Shown here piece after piece: positions 10,030-21,669 of a stretch of 64,000 nucleotides of DNA (its first letter is position 1; every line of letters starts with the position of its first letter). Where the stretch lies: the NCBI GenBank assembly GCA_905221605.1, contig CAJNDS010002479.1, positions 205,001 to 269,000 on the forward strand. Reading direction: 5' to 3'. The DNA is from Symbiodinium natans. Taxonomy: Eukaryota; Sar; Dinophyceae; Suessiales; Symbiodiniaceae. The notes beneath the pieces are model-generated. The model had not been told where the DNA came from. It was given only the letters and a program-made list of their open reading frames with translations, and searched no databases. Both the position numbers and the translations under genes were made by a program.

Positions 10030-10830
10030 GCACGCGGCAACAACACCACTGACAAGCACGTGCTCGACGCTCTTTGCAAACCATGGCCCTGTGTCTCGAG
10101 CAATGCTGCTGCCGCAGAGGGGCGAGCGACACTGTCATGCGCTCAGGTCGGGGTGCCAGCGGTGCTAGCCTGTCGCGTTCGCCTCCCTGAACGTGCAGCA
10201 GCAGCCCGCATTTGCCGCGAGGCAGGAACCCGGTTGCCACGGCCGGGCATGGTGGCTGGCCTTCTGGCTGGCAGCGGCTCTCGTCGCAGACTCGCAATCT
10301 CTACTACCGCGACTGCGTGCTGCTGCCCTCCCTGACCCCCCGCCACAAAGCTTTCCTGCGCTCCCAAGACAGCAATCGGCAATTTGGCTCTCCGCAATCC
10401 CCCCGAACCAGGCCTAACACTCCCACCGCCGGTCATAGCACCTGCGCGAAGTTCATGTCGGTTGTGCGATGCCGGTCATGCTAATCGCCTTGCAGCGCCG
10501 ACTCCGCCTCCCTGCCCTTGCCCCTCGCGCCAAACTGTTGCTGGGGCGCAGGAGCGCACGGCTGCGGTCGCCGAATCGACCTTTTCGGCGACCACTCTCT
10601 GGCGTGCCCGCGCGCGCGCCTGGGTTCGCGTTGCTCGCGAGGCCGTTAGCGTCCGTAGGCCCGGAAAGCCAGGTTGCTCCGCAGCAGCTGCTGGCACGGA
10701 TCATAGCATAGGGTGCGCGCGCGGGAACCAGCGCCGCCTGGACTTGGTTGGCTTCGGGGCCACGAGCTGGGGTGGAGCCCTTTGCTGCGACGCCACCATG
10801 GTGTCGCCCCTTACGCGCGAGGCCGAGCTC
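10030..10830 (+). pseudogene. LINE-like fragments (C-terminal zinc-like and tail region), rearranged
   Basis: Short stretches in different frames match parts of the same polyprotein type: DKHVLDALC (compare TDKRVLETLF at 12130), CAQVGV...LPERAAAARICREAG, LLPSLTPRHKAFLRSQ, RRLRLPALAPRA and RRLDLVGFGATSWGGALCCDATMVSPLTRE. These pieces belong to the region after the RT domain. They are shortened and out of frame with each other, so this is a decayed insertion or several nested ones. A 340-codon frame (10384-11406) spans this and the next fragment but mixes real and shifted segments. Confidence 0.45.
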
Positions 10831-10859
10831 GACAGTATGCTGCAGGCCGAGGGCGTGGA

Positions 10860-11480
10860 GCCCGCTGGCGCCCGCGGTTTGCATGCAGCCGCAGCGGACC
10901 TGCGCGAAACAGAGTTCCTCGCGGCGTTCCTTGACGACCTCTACGTCGTCACGTCCCCTGCAAGGGCGAGTGAGCGTCTCGACGGCGTCACGACCTGCGA
11001 GGAACGGGACGCAGGTGTCACTGCCAGCCTCGGCAAGACGCGTGTCTACAGCGCTGCGGGGCGCGATGCGCCGCCCGGCATCGCCTACCTCGGGAGGCGG
11101 TCTGGAGGAGAGACAAACCGTCCGCTGAGCGCGGGTTCGTCGCGCTTGGGGGTCCCATCGGGCACGACGAATACGTCCAAGCGCAAGCAGCCAGCCGTGC
11201 AGAGGAGGAGCTTAATGTGCTGCGCCACCTGCCGCAGCTCCCCGATTTGCTCGTGGATTCTGTCCGCCATTTGTGCGGAGGCGCAACACCTGCTCCGCAA
11301 CCCGCCGCGTCCGTTGCCTCTTCCGATGGCGTGTGGCGCGCTCTCGCATCCATGTTGGGCGACGACGATCCCCGGTCTGATGCGTGGCAGGTCCCGCGAG
11401 ACATAGCGTTCTTGCCAGGATCACTCGACGGCCGCCTTTCACCAGCTGCCTACTGGGCAGCGTGGGCAGACGCACTGCCC
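10860..11480 (+). pseudogene. LINE-like reverse transcriptase, palm/thumb fragment
   Basis: In frame 1 there is an RT catalytic motif FLDDLYVV (FLDD at 10927-10938) followed by ARASERLDGV, SLGKTRVYSAAG and PPGIAYLG, the usual order after motif C in these elements. The frame then shifts. LNVLRHLPQLPDLL and PAAYWAAWADALPVL continue in frame 3 to about 11485. The upstream palm (motifs A and B) is absent from this fragment, so it is truncated at the 5' side. Confidence 0.6.
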
Positions 11481-11559
11481 GTCCTGCAACCCATGGAACG
11501 GTGCGTGCGCCAGTTGTGCGCAGGAGCCGCAGGATGCGCCCAGCATACGTGCGGCCGGA

Positions 11560-12600
11560 AAAGCGCTGCCCAGGCGAATCCTGAACTCACTTTGGCGTCG
11601 CTTGATGCGACGGAGGCATACGATGTTGTGTCAGCCGACAGGCCATCCCTGCAGCCTTGCACGCCTTGCCCGCGACCCGCGCCCTGCTCCGTTTCGCTCG
11701 CTTGTGGTATGCCCAAGCGTCCACCTATGCATGGTCAGCGGATGTCAGCGGGATCGTCCACCCACCTCATCACCCAGGCGGAGGGTGGGGAGCAGGGGGA
11801 CTGCTTACCTGGACGATGCCTACATATGCCTACATCACGGCTTCGTTCACTTGTGCCGGCGTTTGGGGCACCACATGCACGTTCACGCGCGCCTCAGGCT
11901 GAACGTTGCCACGACTGCTTTCTGGAGTGCCGCCAGCCCCGCGCGCCCAGTACGCGGTATGCACGGTGCCGCAACGTGCCGCACGACCTCACACGGGAGT
12001 TCGCTGCCGGTCATGAGGCCGTGCTCGCCTGCCGCGCGGCCCTGTTGGGGGCGGATGCCTTGCCTCCACTCGCAGTTGGTCGCGCGCAACTCGTGCTCCC
12101 CCATGTTGGTTTGCGAAGCGGCCACCACTGCCACTGATAAGCGCGTGCTCGAAACGCTTTTCTCCGAACTGGACCCAACGTCTCTGGAGCTGCTGCTGTC
12201 TCAGGCAGGGGAGGCCGCGAGTCGGGCCGCGAGTTGTGCCTTCACGGCCTTCCCCACAACCTCTGATACCAGAGTGCCGGATGAGGAGTACCGCGTCATG
12301 CTGCTCCGCAGACTTCGGTTGCCCCTCCCGCTTGCCCCGCGGCGCTGCTCTTGTGGTGGAGGCCTGGACGTCTACGGGGATCACCGCTCCGCATGCGCGC
12401 AAGTTGGTGTGCTGGCCAGGAAAGCAGGCCCCCTTGAGCAGGCGGCGGCTCGATCTGTAGAGAAGCAGGCGCCCGAGTCGCCGTCCATTGCGCCCTGCGT
12501 GACCTCAACCTGGATGTGCCAGCGGCCGACGGGCGCCGGATCGAGGTGGTGGCCTCCCCATTTGGCAGGGTGCGCAGATCGCCGTTGACGCGACGATCGT
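11560..12600 (+). pseudogene. LINE-like reverse transcriptase core and C-terminal region, frameshifted
   Basis: This is a second RT piece in correct motif order but in alternating frames. Motif A is LASLDATEAYDVV (about 11592-11630), then FARLWYAQASTYAW in another frame, motif B QAEGGEQGDCL (11775-11807) and motif C AYLDDAYICLHHG (YLDD at 11806-11817). Motifs B and C are almost fused, so the sequence that normally separates them is deleted. Downstream, YRVMLLRRLRLPLPLAP, a Cys/His cluster (CSCGGGLDVYGDHRSAC) and GPLEQAAARSV form the usual C-terminal zinc-like region, ending near 12600. Enzymatic function is lost. Confidence 0.6.
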
Positions 12601-13094
12601 TAGTCCATACGCCGTGATGGCCAGCCGCGTCCGCGGGCCGACCATGAGCCAGGCCTCGCGCTACGCCTGCTCGCTTCTCGAGCTGCCAATCGTGGGCCCC
12701 TTGACCCGACTGACGGCCACGAGGTTCCGCTCGGGGAGCTTCTGGCAGGCCACCTGCCACCAGCGCCCAGCAGGTTGTAAGGGCATCCCTGCGTGCGCCG
12801 ACACCGGGACACCTGCCTGCGGGCGGCAAAAGGAGTGCGGAACCAAAAAAAAAAATGCCAATCGCCATGCTCCAGCAGCGTACCGGTCCTTTTGGGCCGA
12901 CGGAGCAGGTTCTCCCGAAAACCAGGGCTGGTCCCTTAATAAAGTAACCCGGCGCTGGCATTTCTGGGGAGGGTACCCCAAGGCCCCCAGGCCAGGAGGA
13001 CCCGGACCCCTCACCGCAGCGTGTCCAGGGACCAGGGGGCCTCAGGCCAGGCCAGGCAGGGCGGGTGCTCAAAAAAGCTGATTGAGCCGTGACC
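12601..13094. other. Spacer inside LINE-fragment cluster; A-run
   Basis: GC-rich sequence without telomere-type repeats. An 11-base A run at 12845-12855 could be the tail of an inserted copy, but no duplication flanking it is evident. Minus-strand open frames (for example 12296-13072) are shadows of the GC-rich composition. Confidence 0.35.
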
Positions 13095-13515
13095 CTGCAT
13101 TTGTTGAAGGGCTCGTTGCCAGGCTCGACGGCGAAGGCCCGCTCCCTGCACTGAACTCCCTGCGCGGTGCCCGCGCCTCACTGGTCGCAGCCGGCCTCGA
13201 TGCTCCCAGGTGGCCCCACGCAGCACACTGATGAGGAGCCCGGCCGCGATTCCACACGCGGATGGCAGCGTGTTGCGTCCCAGGCAGTCCACCCAGCTAT
13301 CCGAGCTCTGCCTGGACTCGTCGCTCTTTCGGGTCCTCATGTTGCGCCGGCTCGAGTTGCCCGTGCCGCTCACAGCCGCGACACGCCGCTGCCGCCGTGC
13401 CAATGACGCCATTGGAGACCACCTCGCCGCGTGCCCTTGGTCTGGTGTGTTGCCCGCCCGTGGTGGGCCCTTCGAGCGAGCAGTGGCGTGGGACCGCGAA
13501 GCAGCCGAGAACAAC
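13095..13515 (+). pseudogene. LINE-like C-terminal fragment, third copy
   Basis: Translation pieces include VEGLVARLDGEGPLPALNSL, RGWQRVASQAV and, in another frame, SLFRVLMLRRLELPVPLT followed by the Cys/His pattern RCRRANDAIGDHLAACPWSG and GGPFERAVA. This matches the zinc-like region at 12296-12470 in order, so it is another partial copy of the same element type. It breaks off at about 13515 in the middle of the conserved part. Confidence 0.55.
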
Positions 13516-13716
13516 CATGGGGGGAACAAAAAGAAGTTAGGAACATTTATGGTGTACTGTACATGCGTTTTCGTAGACGCTGTTGGCCTTGTGCTGAGGA
13601 ACGCGACCATGGAAGGTCCCTTGTGATGCAGCAAGTACGATTTGGAATTGTTTGTCGGACCAGTTTCTAGCCAGCTAAGGTTGCTCATTGAACTCCTAGT
13701 AAGTAATGTACGCCTA

Positions 13717-14142
13717 ATGTACGCATTGCTTAAGAACCACTCCGTTACAAGGGCAATCTGGGGATACGGTCTTGTGTTTTCTAGGGGTTCCTACGCAACT
13801 AGGTTTACTGAGACGATTGGCAGCAACCAACCATGTATTTTGAGCGTTGTTCGTTCAGGCTACGAGCGGCTTCTCAGCATCCCGCCGGCCTGTCGGTACG
13901 CTTTCCTCATGGCACTTCATCCTCGCCTAGGCCTGGCACTGCGTGATGGTGACACGCCACAAGCTTTTGGTGTGGCGGCGCGAGTTTTGAATTTGGCTTC
14001 CACCGTGTTATTCCGCATGAAGAGAAATACGGCCAACATTAATTCTTTCGAATCCAAAGCAGAATCAAAAAAGTATCGGGGGCAAATCATCCCCCCCCCC
14101 CTCCCCGCACCAAAACAACAAAAACCATGCCCTGAACCCTAG
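13717..14142 (+). CDS. Hypothetical protein, unrecognised
   Basis: An open frame of 141 codons starts at ATG 13717; the frame stays open upstream to TTG 13642. It includes SGYERLLSIPPACRYAFLMA and a short hydrophobic segment, and the last 20 codons run into a C-rich, telomere-type flank (PPPLPAPKQQKP), so the true end is doubtful. It lies directly after the LINE-like fragments and could be flanking host sequence or part of a decayed element. Confidence 0.2.
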   Translation: MYALLKNHSVTRAIWGYGLVFSRGSYATRFTETIGSNQPCILSVVRSGYERLLSIPPACRYAFLMALHPRLGLALRDGDTPQAFGVAARVLNLASTVLFRMKRNTANINSFESKAESKKYRGQIIPPPLPAPKQQKPCPEP

Positions 14143-15120
14143 ACCCTGAACGTTGAACTTTTCAAGGGTGTTGACGCAGTAGCAGCCCCGCAGGCAAGGA
14201 CAGTCCCGCGCGACTTTTGGGCGCGTACCCCAAGAAGTTGTGCAAGCTGTGCCTGGACTGAGCGAAGTATTGGTGGGCGTGTGACGTATGTTGGTTGATG
14301 ATCGAAAGGTATTGGACATTTCGCAAAGTTTGAGGCGGTTCCCCGACAAGACCATACCATCATATTACAAAAGAGTACTTGTTCAGAAGTTCACGAAACA
14401 TCTCCAGACCAGCTTTAAGCAGGGTCCCAACGAAGAGTGACTGGTCACATTGGCATACTGCATGGTGTCGTATCGGCTTCGAATCGTTCACCAACAGAGT
14501 TCCCGTGGGTTGGCATTTCATGCGGTTCAGGGTTTCGGGGTCAGGGTTTAGGAAAAAGAGTTTGCTGTAAAAGGGCGCGGAGGCTGGGCGCGGAAGCTGT
14601 GAAGGAAACGATGCAGAAGAGGCCCGAAAGATCCCGAAAGCTTCGTTAGGTGCAAAAAGCAGGTCTGGCCCGATTGTGGAGGCCATCTAACACCTTTCTC
14701 CCACCCCACACGGTCCCAGAGGTCCCAGGGTCCCAAAGTGTCCAAGGAGGTCCAGTTCGCACCCATGCTTTTCGACTTGTTGAACTGGGTTCGAACTGTT
14801 CTCGGAGAGCCTTTGGCCCTCAATGCGGTCAAGAGGACCACTAGCAGAGTGCACGAGAAGGTGGCAACCTGTGCGACTCAATGCTTGGTCCATGGGCAGG
14901 TGCTGAACGATGTCGCGAGGGTCGATGTGAACAACAACGGTTGTGCCTTTTAGGATCTTGCATGTGGACTCCGGAAATGGGATGCGCCGGGTTTGCTTGT
15001 CCTAAAGTTTCTGAGTTCGCAGTAGGACCAAAAGTGAGCTTTCCCAGTCGCGACGTACGTGTGGTCGCGGGTCCGGACACGACAGCTCCTGGTATCGAGG
15101 ATGTTGGTTGTCACGCTTAA
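14143..15120. other. Non-telomeric island without recognised gene
   Basis: Mostly unique sequence with only a short degenerate telomere-type patch near 14525-14550. Several open frames of 60-108 codons overlap on both strands (for example 14360-14686 minus and 14650-14844 plus). None has a recognisable domain. Confidence 0.4.
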
Positions 15121-17596
15121 GTGAGTCGAAACCCTAAACCCTATACCCTAAACCCTAAATTCTAAACTCTAAACCCTAAACCCTAAACCCTAAACCCTAG
15201 ACCCTAAACCCTAAACCCTCAGTGCATTGAGCACAGCCCCCGAGGATTTTCGATTTTTTGGAATGCCACGACCCGGCATATGTCAAGAGCTTGAAGCCTA
15301 GCGGCACTGGCAGGGTGACCGTTCGAGTCTGTTTAGGGTTTCGTGTTTAGGGTGTTAAAAAAGGGTTTAGGGTTTAAGGTTGAGGGCTGCGTCAAAGAGC
15401 AACCCGGATCTGGCTTGTGCGCAGAGTGCAGGTGCCTAAAGGGTTCAGGGTTCAGGGTGTAATTTAGGGTTCAGGGTTTAGGGTATCAACAGCAAGGAGT
15501 CCAGTTGCAAAAACAAGGGTATAGGGCATACAGGTCAACCGTCCGAGTGTTGGGAGTGGGCCGTCCGCGTGCTGGAGTGGATCCAAAATGGGATCTATTT
15601 GGCAATTTTTTCTGCAGCGGCCTGAGCCCATAGATAAGTAACTTGTAGTAGCCCCAAAGAAACCAGACATGATGAGCCTTTTGATATCTCTAGCGACTGA
15701 CCAGCTCGAGGCAGAAGTGCCTCGACGTTGTAAAGGCAAATGGCACGACAGGGTGTAAGCTGGGTGTTACGGTGCTCCAAAACAGTGTAATCCCGCAATC
15801 CTGACGATTCACCCGAAACCCTAGACCCTAAACCCTGAACCCTAAACCCTAAACCCGAAACCCTAAACCCTAAACCCTAAACCCTAAACCCTAAACCCTA
15901 AACCCTGAACCCGTCAGCGCGCAACTGCCCTTGAGGATCGTGTGGCACTGGCCAGAGACCAAGACAACCTACGAGGGTGAGATGCCCTTGACACATGATG
16001 AGCAGGTGGAAGAGGCACGGGGAAGGGATAAACGAACCTAAGCCACAAGACAATGGGGCAACGTTGCCACGTATCTTTTTGCCTAGGGTTTAGGGTTTAG
16101 GGTTTAGGGTTTAGGGTTTAGGGTTTAGGGCGTGGGGCTCCCGCCATGAGCATGAACCAGGTATTGTTCGTTTAATTCCGCCTCAACAGCCCAACGGCAA
16201 CTTGCACCCCCAGCCCTAAACCCTAAACCCTAACCCCTAAACCCTAAACCCGAAACCCTAAACCCTAAACCCCAAACCCTAAACCCTAAACCCTAAACCC
16301 CTCCAAGTCAAGTTGTGTCCAGGTCCGTGAGCTTGTTTTGAACCACATCGCCGCTTGGCTGATCCGTTCGGGCCGCCTTCGGGAGTTCAGCTGGGAGCCA
16401 TAAGGGTTTAGGCTTAAGAAGGGGGACAAACAGTGGACTGAGTCATGCAAAACAGGGTTTTACCAATGCCAAGATGTCCCGAAGAAGTCGTCGGCACACC
16501 AATTTCTAAAGTTTCGGGTTGGTTGCCGTTACAAGCCATTGGTGGTTTAAGGAGCATATAGGATTTCAAGCAGGATTCTGAATGGAGGGGACGGCCACGT
16601 TTTGAGCATGTGTAACTCCTTGCCCCGTGGTTCTGAGTAATTAGGGAATGAGGGAATTAGGGCCATGTATATATATATATATACATACCCTTTAAGGGAT
16701 TCTATTCTATGGGATACCTCATTCCCTCATTCCCTGCGAAGAGCCAGCTGGCTTGTAGCGGTTTGGGGCTCGAGTGTGCCGCAGGACATCATCCACAGCT
16801 GGAAGAGGCCGCCGAATAGCTCGCGCGATGAGCGAAGCGACTTCGAGAAGAGCGACGAACGGATGCTAGGATAGAACTCGACCCCAGAAACCCTAAAGGT
16901 TTAAGAGCACGTCGCCGGTACACTTATCCACTCCCAAGGTTTAGGGTTTAGGGTTGAGGCTCTGTTTAGGCTCTGACTTTAGGGTTGCCGAAATAGATTT
17001 TTATGGGCTATTTACGGCCGTCAGGGTCTTGGCAGATCTTAACGAAGTAGAATGTTTTTGTTTTGTCGGGGCTGGCAAGAGGTGCTTGTTTGCAAACCCT
17101 GAAGCCCTAAACCCTATAAACCCTAAACCCTCGACCGCAAACCCAGCCCTGAACCCCAAACCCTGTATCCAACTCTGTCCAAGAGGGAAAGCAGCAACCT
17201 CATAAACCCTAAGCCCTACCCTATACCCTAAACCCCACCCTAAACCCAACCCTAAGCGCTTCATTGGCATGTCATCCCTAAACCCTACACCTTGAAGCCT
17301 GAAACCTGCACGCTCAACCCAAAGAGCCCTAAGCCCTAAGACCTCAAGCCAAACCACTCTTAACCCTCAACCCAAAGAGCTCAAAAGACTAGGACACGAA
17401 ACCAACCCTAAACCCTAGCCCTAAACCCTAAACCCAGAGCAGGCCCTTATTTCCTTTCTTCAGGGTCGAGGTTCCCTCATGAGCCCTTTCAAGCCAAAAA
17501 GGGCACCTGTTTTATTCCTAGGTGACTCTTGGGTTCCTAAACCCTAAACCCAAAACCCAAAACCCTAAACCCTAAACCCTAAACCCTAAACCCTCA
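15121..17596. repeat. Telomere-type repeat mosaic
   Basis: CCCTAAA runs lie at 15126-15218, 15813-15908, 16214-16303, 17100-17270 (degenerate) and 17530-17596. TTTAGGG runs lie at 16083-16131 and around 15330-15485 (degenerate). A (TA)n microsatellite sits at 16665-16684. The unique spacers, including 16310-16900, show no gene. Confidence 0.75.
17433..17536 (+). repeat. Dispersed repeat with GGCCCTTATT ... CTCTTGGGTT, copy A
   Basis: The landmarks in order are CCAGAGCAGGCCCTTATT, a T/C-rich stretch, GAGGTTCCC, GCCCTTTCAAGCCAA, GGGCACCTGTTTT and CCTAGGTGACTCTTGGGTT. The same order recurs at 53261-53362 (+), 55333-55430 (+) and 58395-58512 (-), with a partial copy at 58553-58597 (-). Copies are about 100 bases and have no coding capacity. 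Confidence 0.65.
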
Positions 17597-18104
17597 AGGC
17601 CAGGATAAATAGAAATTGTACTCGCGCAATAACCCGAAGAGGCGCGGGACGCCCGGAGGCCCCCAAAAGGCATGGGAGACCCAAAAAGCCCTAAACCCTA
17701 AACCTAAACCCTAAACCCTAAACCCTAAACCCTGAACCCTAAACCCTGAACCCTGAACCCTGAACCCTGAACCCTAAACCCAACCCACAAAACTGACAAC
17801 CCGACGCCAAAACGGGCCCCCAAACAGGCCTCGGAGGCCTGACACAGGTTTAGGGTTTAGGGTTTAGGGTTTAGGGTTTAGGGTTTAGGGTTTAGGGTTT
17901 AGGGTTTAGGGTTTAGGGTTTAGTGTCCCAAAGCCTCCCAAGCTGGCAAAAACCGGTCAAAACCCGCACAGAACCCCGGACACAAACCCTACACAATTTC
18001 AATTTCCATTGCATTCAAAAGCAAAAGAAAAAACCTGTCAAAACCCGGTCAAAACTCGGTCAAAACCCCGGACACAAACCCTATACAATTTCTATAAACC
18101 CTAA
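17597..18104. mobile_element. Element with AATAGAAATTGTA terminal inverted repeats, copy 1
   Basis: The left end is CAGGATAAATAGAAATTGTA. The right end, CTATACAATTTCTATAAACC, is its imperfect reverse complement (shared core ATAGAAATTGTA). Inside are telomere-type runs (17690-17780, 17848-17925) and a tandem GTCAAAACCCGGTCAAAAC segment. A larger element with the same ends lies at 49453-50370. No coding sequence is seen, so it would be a non-autonomous element or a compound repeat unit. Confidence 0.5.
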
Positions 18105-19552
18105 ATCTAAACCCTTTGGTCTAGAAGTGCCAGAAGCACCCCGTTTGTCTGACGGAAGCCTTCTGAAGCCAAAGCCAGAAGCCCGAATCTCAGGAAAAAC
18201 TCCAAGCATGAGGCGTCGGAGACAGAAGGCTCTTAGGGTTTAGGGTTTAGGGTTTAGGGTTTAGGGTTTAGGGTTTAGGGTTTAGGGTGTAGGGGGTTCC
18301 GGGTCTTCGGGGCGCACTTGAAGGTTTCAGTTATACATAGCGTTACTACTACGTTCGTGAAGATCAACCTAACTTCTAGAACCCTACTTGCCCACATGAA
18401 CAGTCAAGTAGGGCTTCGGGGTTACAGGTGGCTACGGTTTGGGGTTCCAGGTGCATAGTTTGCGGCTCCAATTGTGGGATCCCTAAACCCTAACATTAAA
18501 CCCTAAACCCTAAACCCTAAACCCTAAACCCTAAACCCTAAACCCTAAACCTAAACCCTAAACCCATGATGGCTAGGCGTTGGGCTCTGGGTTCATATGG
18601 CCCGGGATTTGGGCGTTGATGAGTTTAAGGTTTGAGGGGTTTGAATGTCACCTTGCTTGCTTGTTTGCTTGCAGTTTACTGAGAACTTGCAACAGAACAT
18701 ATATATATATATATATAGATATATACATATACATATAGATATATATATATATATATATATACATATGTATATATGCGGCCAGTTCCCTTAACGGCCTTGT
18801 AGAGAGGGTACCTCAAGCTTGGCGCCTCAAAGGAACCCCGCTTGGCAGAACTGACCTCGAATTTTTGGAGCATGGTTTAGGGTTTAGGGTTTAGGGTTTA
18901 GGGTTTAGGATTTGAGACCCCATTCCGGGGTTGGCACAAGAGCCTTCAATGAGGGAAGGGCAAAGTAAGGCTTTAGGGTTTCCCAGATGGAAAAAGGGTT
19001 TAGGGTTTAGGGGTTAGGGTTTAGGGCAGCCCCGGTGTCTGATAGAAGTCCCAGAAACCATACTTTCACGGTCATTCTCATCGACGTTCGGGGTCCCGAA
19101 CGCCTTTGCCGTGTTGCAAGGATGTCCACTCCGAGCCCAGCCTGCTCAACACTTTTTTCGTGGTTTAGGGTTTAGGGTTTTGAGTTCCCCCCCCCCCTGC
19201 CTTCAGAGTTATAGTCTCCTGCATCCTTCATATGGGGGGGCCCCCTGCTGGCTGTTAAGCCAGACGATGCTGCTGCGTGGGGGGCAGCGGTATTATTAAC
19301 CCTAAACCCTAAACCCTCATTCTTCCTAATTTAAATTATTGTCTTCCTCCATCATACGACTGACTCATCTTGTCTCAATCTCTCGGACCCAGCTCGCAAG
19401 CCTGAAGCCTGAGACTTCAGGCAGCGACCAAAAGCAGAAGATGTGGGTCTTTCTGGACATGCGCACGGCCACTTGGCTTCAGAGGTTCAGGGCTTAGGGC
19501 TTATCTTGCCGGGGCGCGATGTCTGCTTGACAGCGCGTTTCTGCTGACAGGC
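18105..19552. repeat. Telomere-type repeat mosaic with AT microsatellite
   Basis: TTTAGGG runs lie at 18233-18290, 18872-18912 and 18985-19025. A CCCTAAA run lies at 18480-18565. An (AT)n/ATATAC microsatellite spans 18697-18772. The unique spacers (18300-18475, 19030-19300, 19320-19550) hold no recognisable gene. Confidence 0.75.
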
Positions 19553-20040
19553 GTGGTACGGAGCAAAAATGCAGTTTTTTCAGGGTGCTCAAAACTACCT
19601 TTTTTGACTCGTTGCTTTTGGGTTTTCAGTGCAAATATTCGGGCATGGCCGCGAAAGGCATGGGCGCTTGTGACAGCTTTTCTTGTTCCACATCTTTTGT
19701 GCAGTACGTTGTGGAAAGGGGCAAGAACACCGAAAACACCATTGTTTGTGCATGTTCGCCAAAGTCATGGACACTTGTGACAGATTGTCTTGTTCCATAT
19801 CCTTGTGCAGTATGTTGTACAAAGAGACGAAAACGCTGTAAATACCACCAGTGTTCTGGGCATGGTCGCGAAAGGCATGGACAGCAGGAACCGCGAAAAC
19901 GGGAAAACCTGAAAAAACAAGGAAACTACCAGGCAAATTTCCGCGTGTTGGGCAACAACCCATGAACCTTCAAGTAAGGTTTGTGCGAATTGTGTGGAGC
20001 TTTGCTTGCCCCATGCAGGTGAGAGCCGAAGAGTCCACTT
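19553..20040 (+). repeat. Non-telomeric island with about 108-bp tandem repeat
   Basis: Units beginning GCATGGCCGCGAAAGGCATG at 19643, its variant at 19750 and a third partial unit at 19860 share GACACTTGTGACAG-like, CTTGTTCCA and TGTGCAGTAYGTTGT segments, giving periods of 107 and 110 bases. Overlapping open frames (126 codons plus, 122 codons minus) cover it but contain stops in the ancestral repeat phase, so I do not call a protein. The island ends with the dispersed motif CCCATGAACCTTCAAGTA at 19959-19976. Confidence 0.6.
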
Positions 20041-21091
20041 AGGGTTTAGGGTTTAGGTTTAAGGGTTTAGAATGTAGGGTTTAGGGCTTAGGGTGTAGGA
20101 TTTTAGGTTCAGGGGTTAGTTTTTTTTTTTTTTTGGCTTGCTCTGTCTTGTGAATATCATGAGATGAACCGAGTCGGGTTGAGTCTTTGGTTCCGGCAGA
20201 TATCGCCTACTGAAGGGCCCGGATGCAAATGGGTTAGGGCTAAGGGTTTAGGGTTTAGGGTTTGGGGTTTGGGGTTTGGGGTTTAGGGTTAGGGCACTAA
20301 GCCACATAACTCAACCCACGCAGGCCAAAATCACGTCGGACAGCCCGACGCCCTGCACCGCAGCACTCAACTAAGGGTAAAACCTCAAGGAACCTGTGAG
20401 CACGTAGTTTCCGGACCTTAGAAATATTGTATCCTCGAAGCTCGTGAAGGATTGACTTTCTAGCCCAAAGCTCAGATGCAGCCACCTGAAACCCCCTAAA
20501 CCCTGAGTCTCAATTTTCTGAGGGCATATAGACTACTCTGTGCTTCTTTAGGTTTTAGGGTTTTAGGGTTTTGGGGTTTTGGGGTTTTGGGGTTTCCTGG
20601 CAAGCGTTCAGGCAGGAGGCTGAGCAAACCGAGGGCAGAGTGCGACGCAGCCCCTGCTCAAAAAAAGGGCTTCCATGCATGAGAAGGGTTTGAGTTTAGG
20701 ATTTGGGGCTTTGGGCTTAGCATTTCAGGGACTCTGCCCCTCCCCTAACTTTAGAGCCTCAGACCTTGAACATAATGAGTCCAGGACACGCAGGAAGGAT
20801 ACCTGGACATGAAGACCGTGAACGATGCACGGCCAATGAGTTCGGCTGTTTGGAGTTTAGGGATAAGGGCCCGGGGCCCCTCCTCAAGGTTCATCTGTGA
20901 GGGTTTAGTGTCTAGGGCTTAGGGTTTAGGGTTTCGGGTTGAGGGTTTACGGTTAGGGTTTAGGGTTCACGAGCAGTTATAGTAAGTAGGTCTAAAAGAC
21001 AGGTAAGCTGCACTGTCAATCATGGTACTCATAACCCGACTCTCGAGTGCTGCGCGGACCTTACTTAAACTGCCCATGGACCCTCAAAGTA
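20041..21091. repeat. Telomere-type repeat mosaic
   Basis: Degenerate TTTAGGG patches lie at 20040-20125, 20230-20295 (including TTTGGGG), 20550-20600 (TTTTGGGG) and 20905-20970, with a T run at 20120-20135. The intervening unique pieces of 100-300 bases show no gene. Confidence 0.7.
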
Positions 21092-21520
21092 GAAACCCTG
21101 AAACCCTGAAACCCTGAAACCCTGAAACCCTGAAACCCTGAAACCCTGAAACCCTGAAACCCTGAAACCCTGAAACCCTGAAACCCTGAAACCCTGAAAC
21201 CCTGAAACCCTGAAACCCTGAAACCCTGAAACCCTGAAACCCTGAAACCCTGAAACCCTGAAACCCTGAAACCCTGAACCCTGAAACCCTGAAACCCTGA
21301 AAAACCCTGAAACCCTGAAACCCTGAAACCCTGAAACCCTGAAACCCTGAAAAACCCTGAAACCCTGAAACCCTGAAACCCTGAAACCCTGAAACCTGAA
21401 ACCCTGAAACCCTGAAACCCTGAAACCCTGAAACCCTGAACCCTGAACCCTGAAACCCTGAAACCCCCTGAAACCCTGAAACCCTGAAACCCCCTGAAAC
21501 CCTGAAACCAAACCCTGAAA
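21092..21520 (-). repeat. CCCTGAAA octamer array
   Basis: Over 420 bases of an almost perfect eight-base unit CCCTGAAA, with rare slips (CCCTGAA, CCCTGAAAAA, CCCCCTGAAA). It is a homogenised variant of the telomere-type heptamer. All three minus-strand frames are open (Phe-Gln-Gly-Phe-Arg-Val-Ser-Gly repeat) purely because the unit has no stop in that direction. Confidence 0.95.
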
Positions 21521-21636
21521 CCCGCAACCCTAAACCCCAAGCCCCAAACCCTAAACCCTCCACCCGAACCCTAAGCCCTAAACCCCTAAACCCTTAAACC
21601 CTATAGCTGACTTTCGCTACCCATGAACCTGCAAGC

Positions 21637-21669
<33 letters not shown>

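Noticed and set aside
21061-21563. Three minus-strand frames of about 150-160 codons (Gln-Gly-Phe-Arg-Val-Ser-Gly repeats)
   Set aside because: They are the CCCTGAAA array read in three frames; not a protein.
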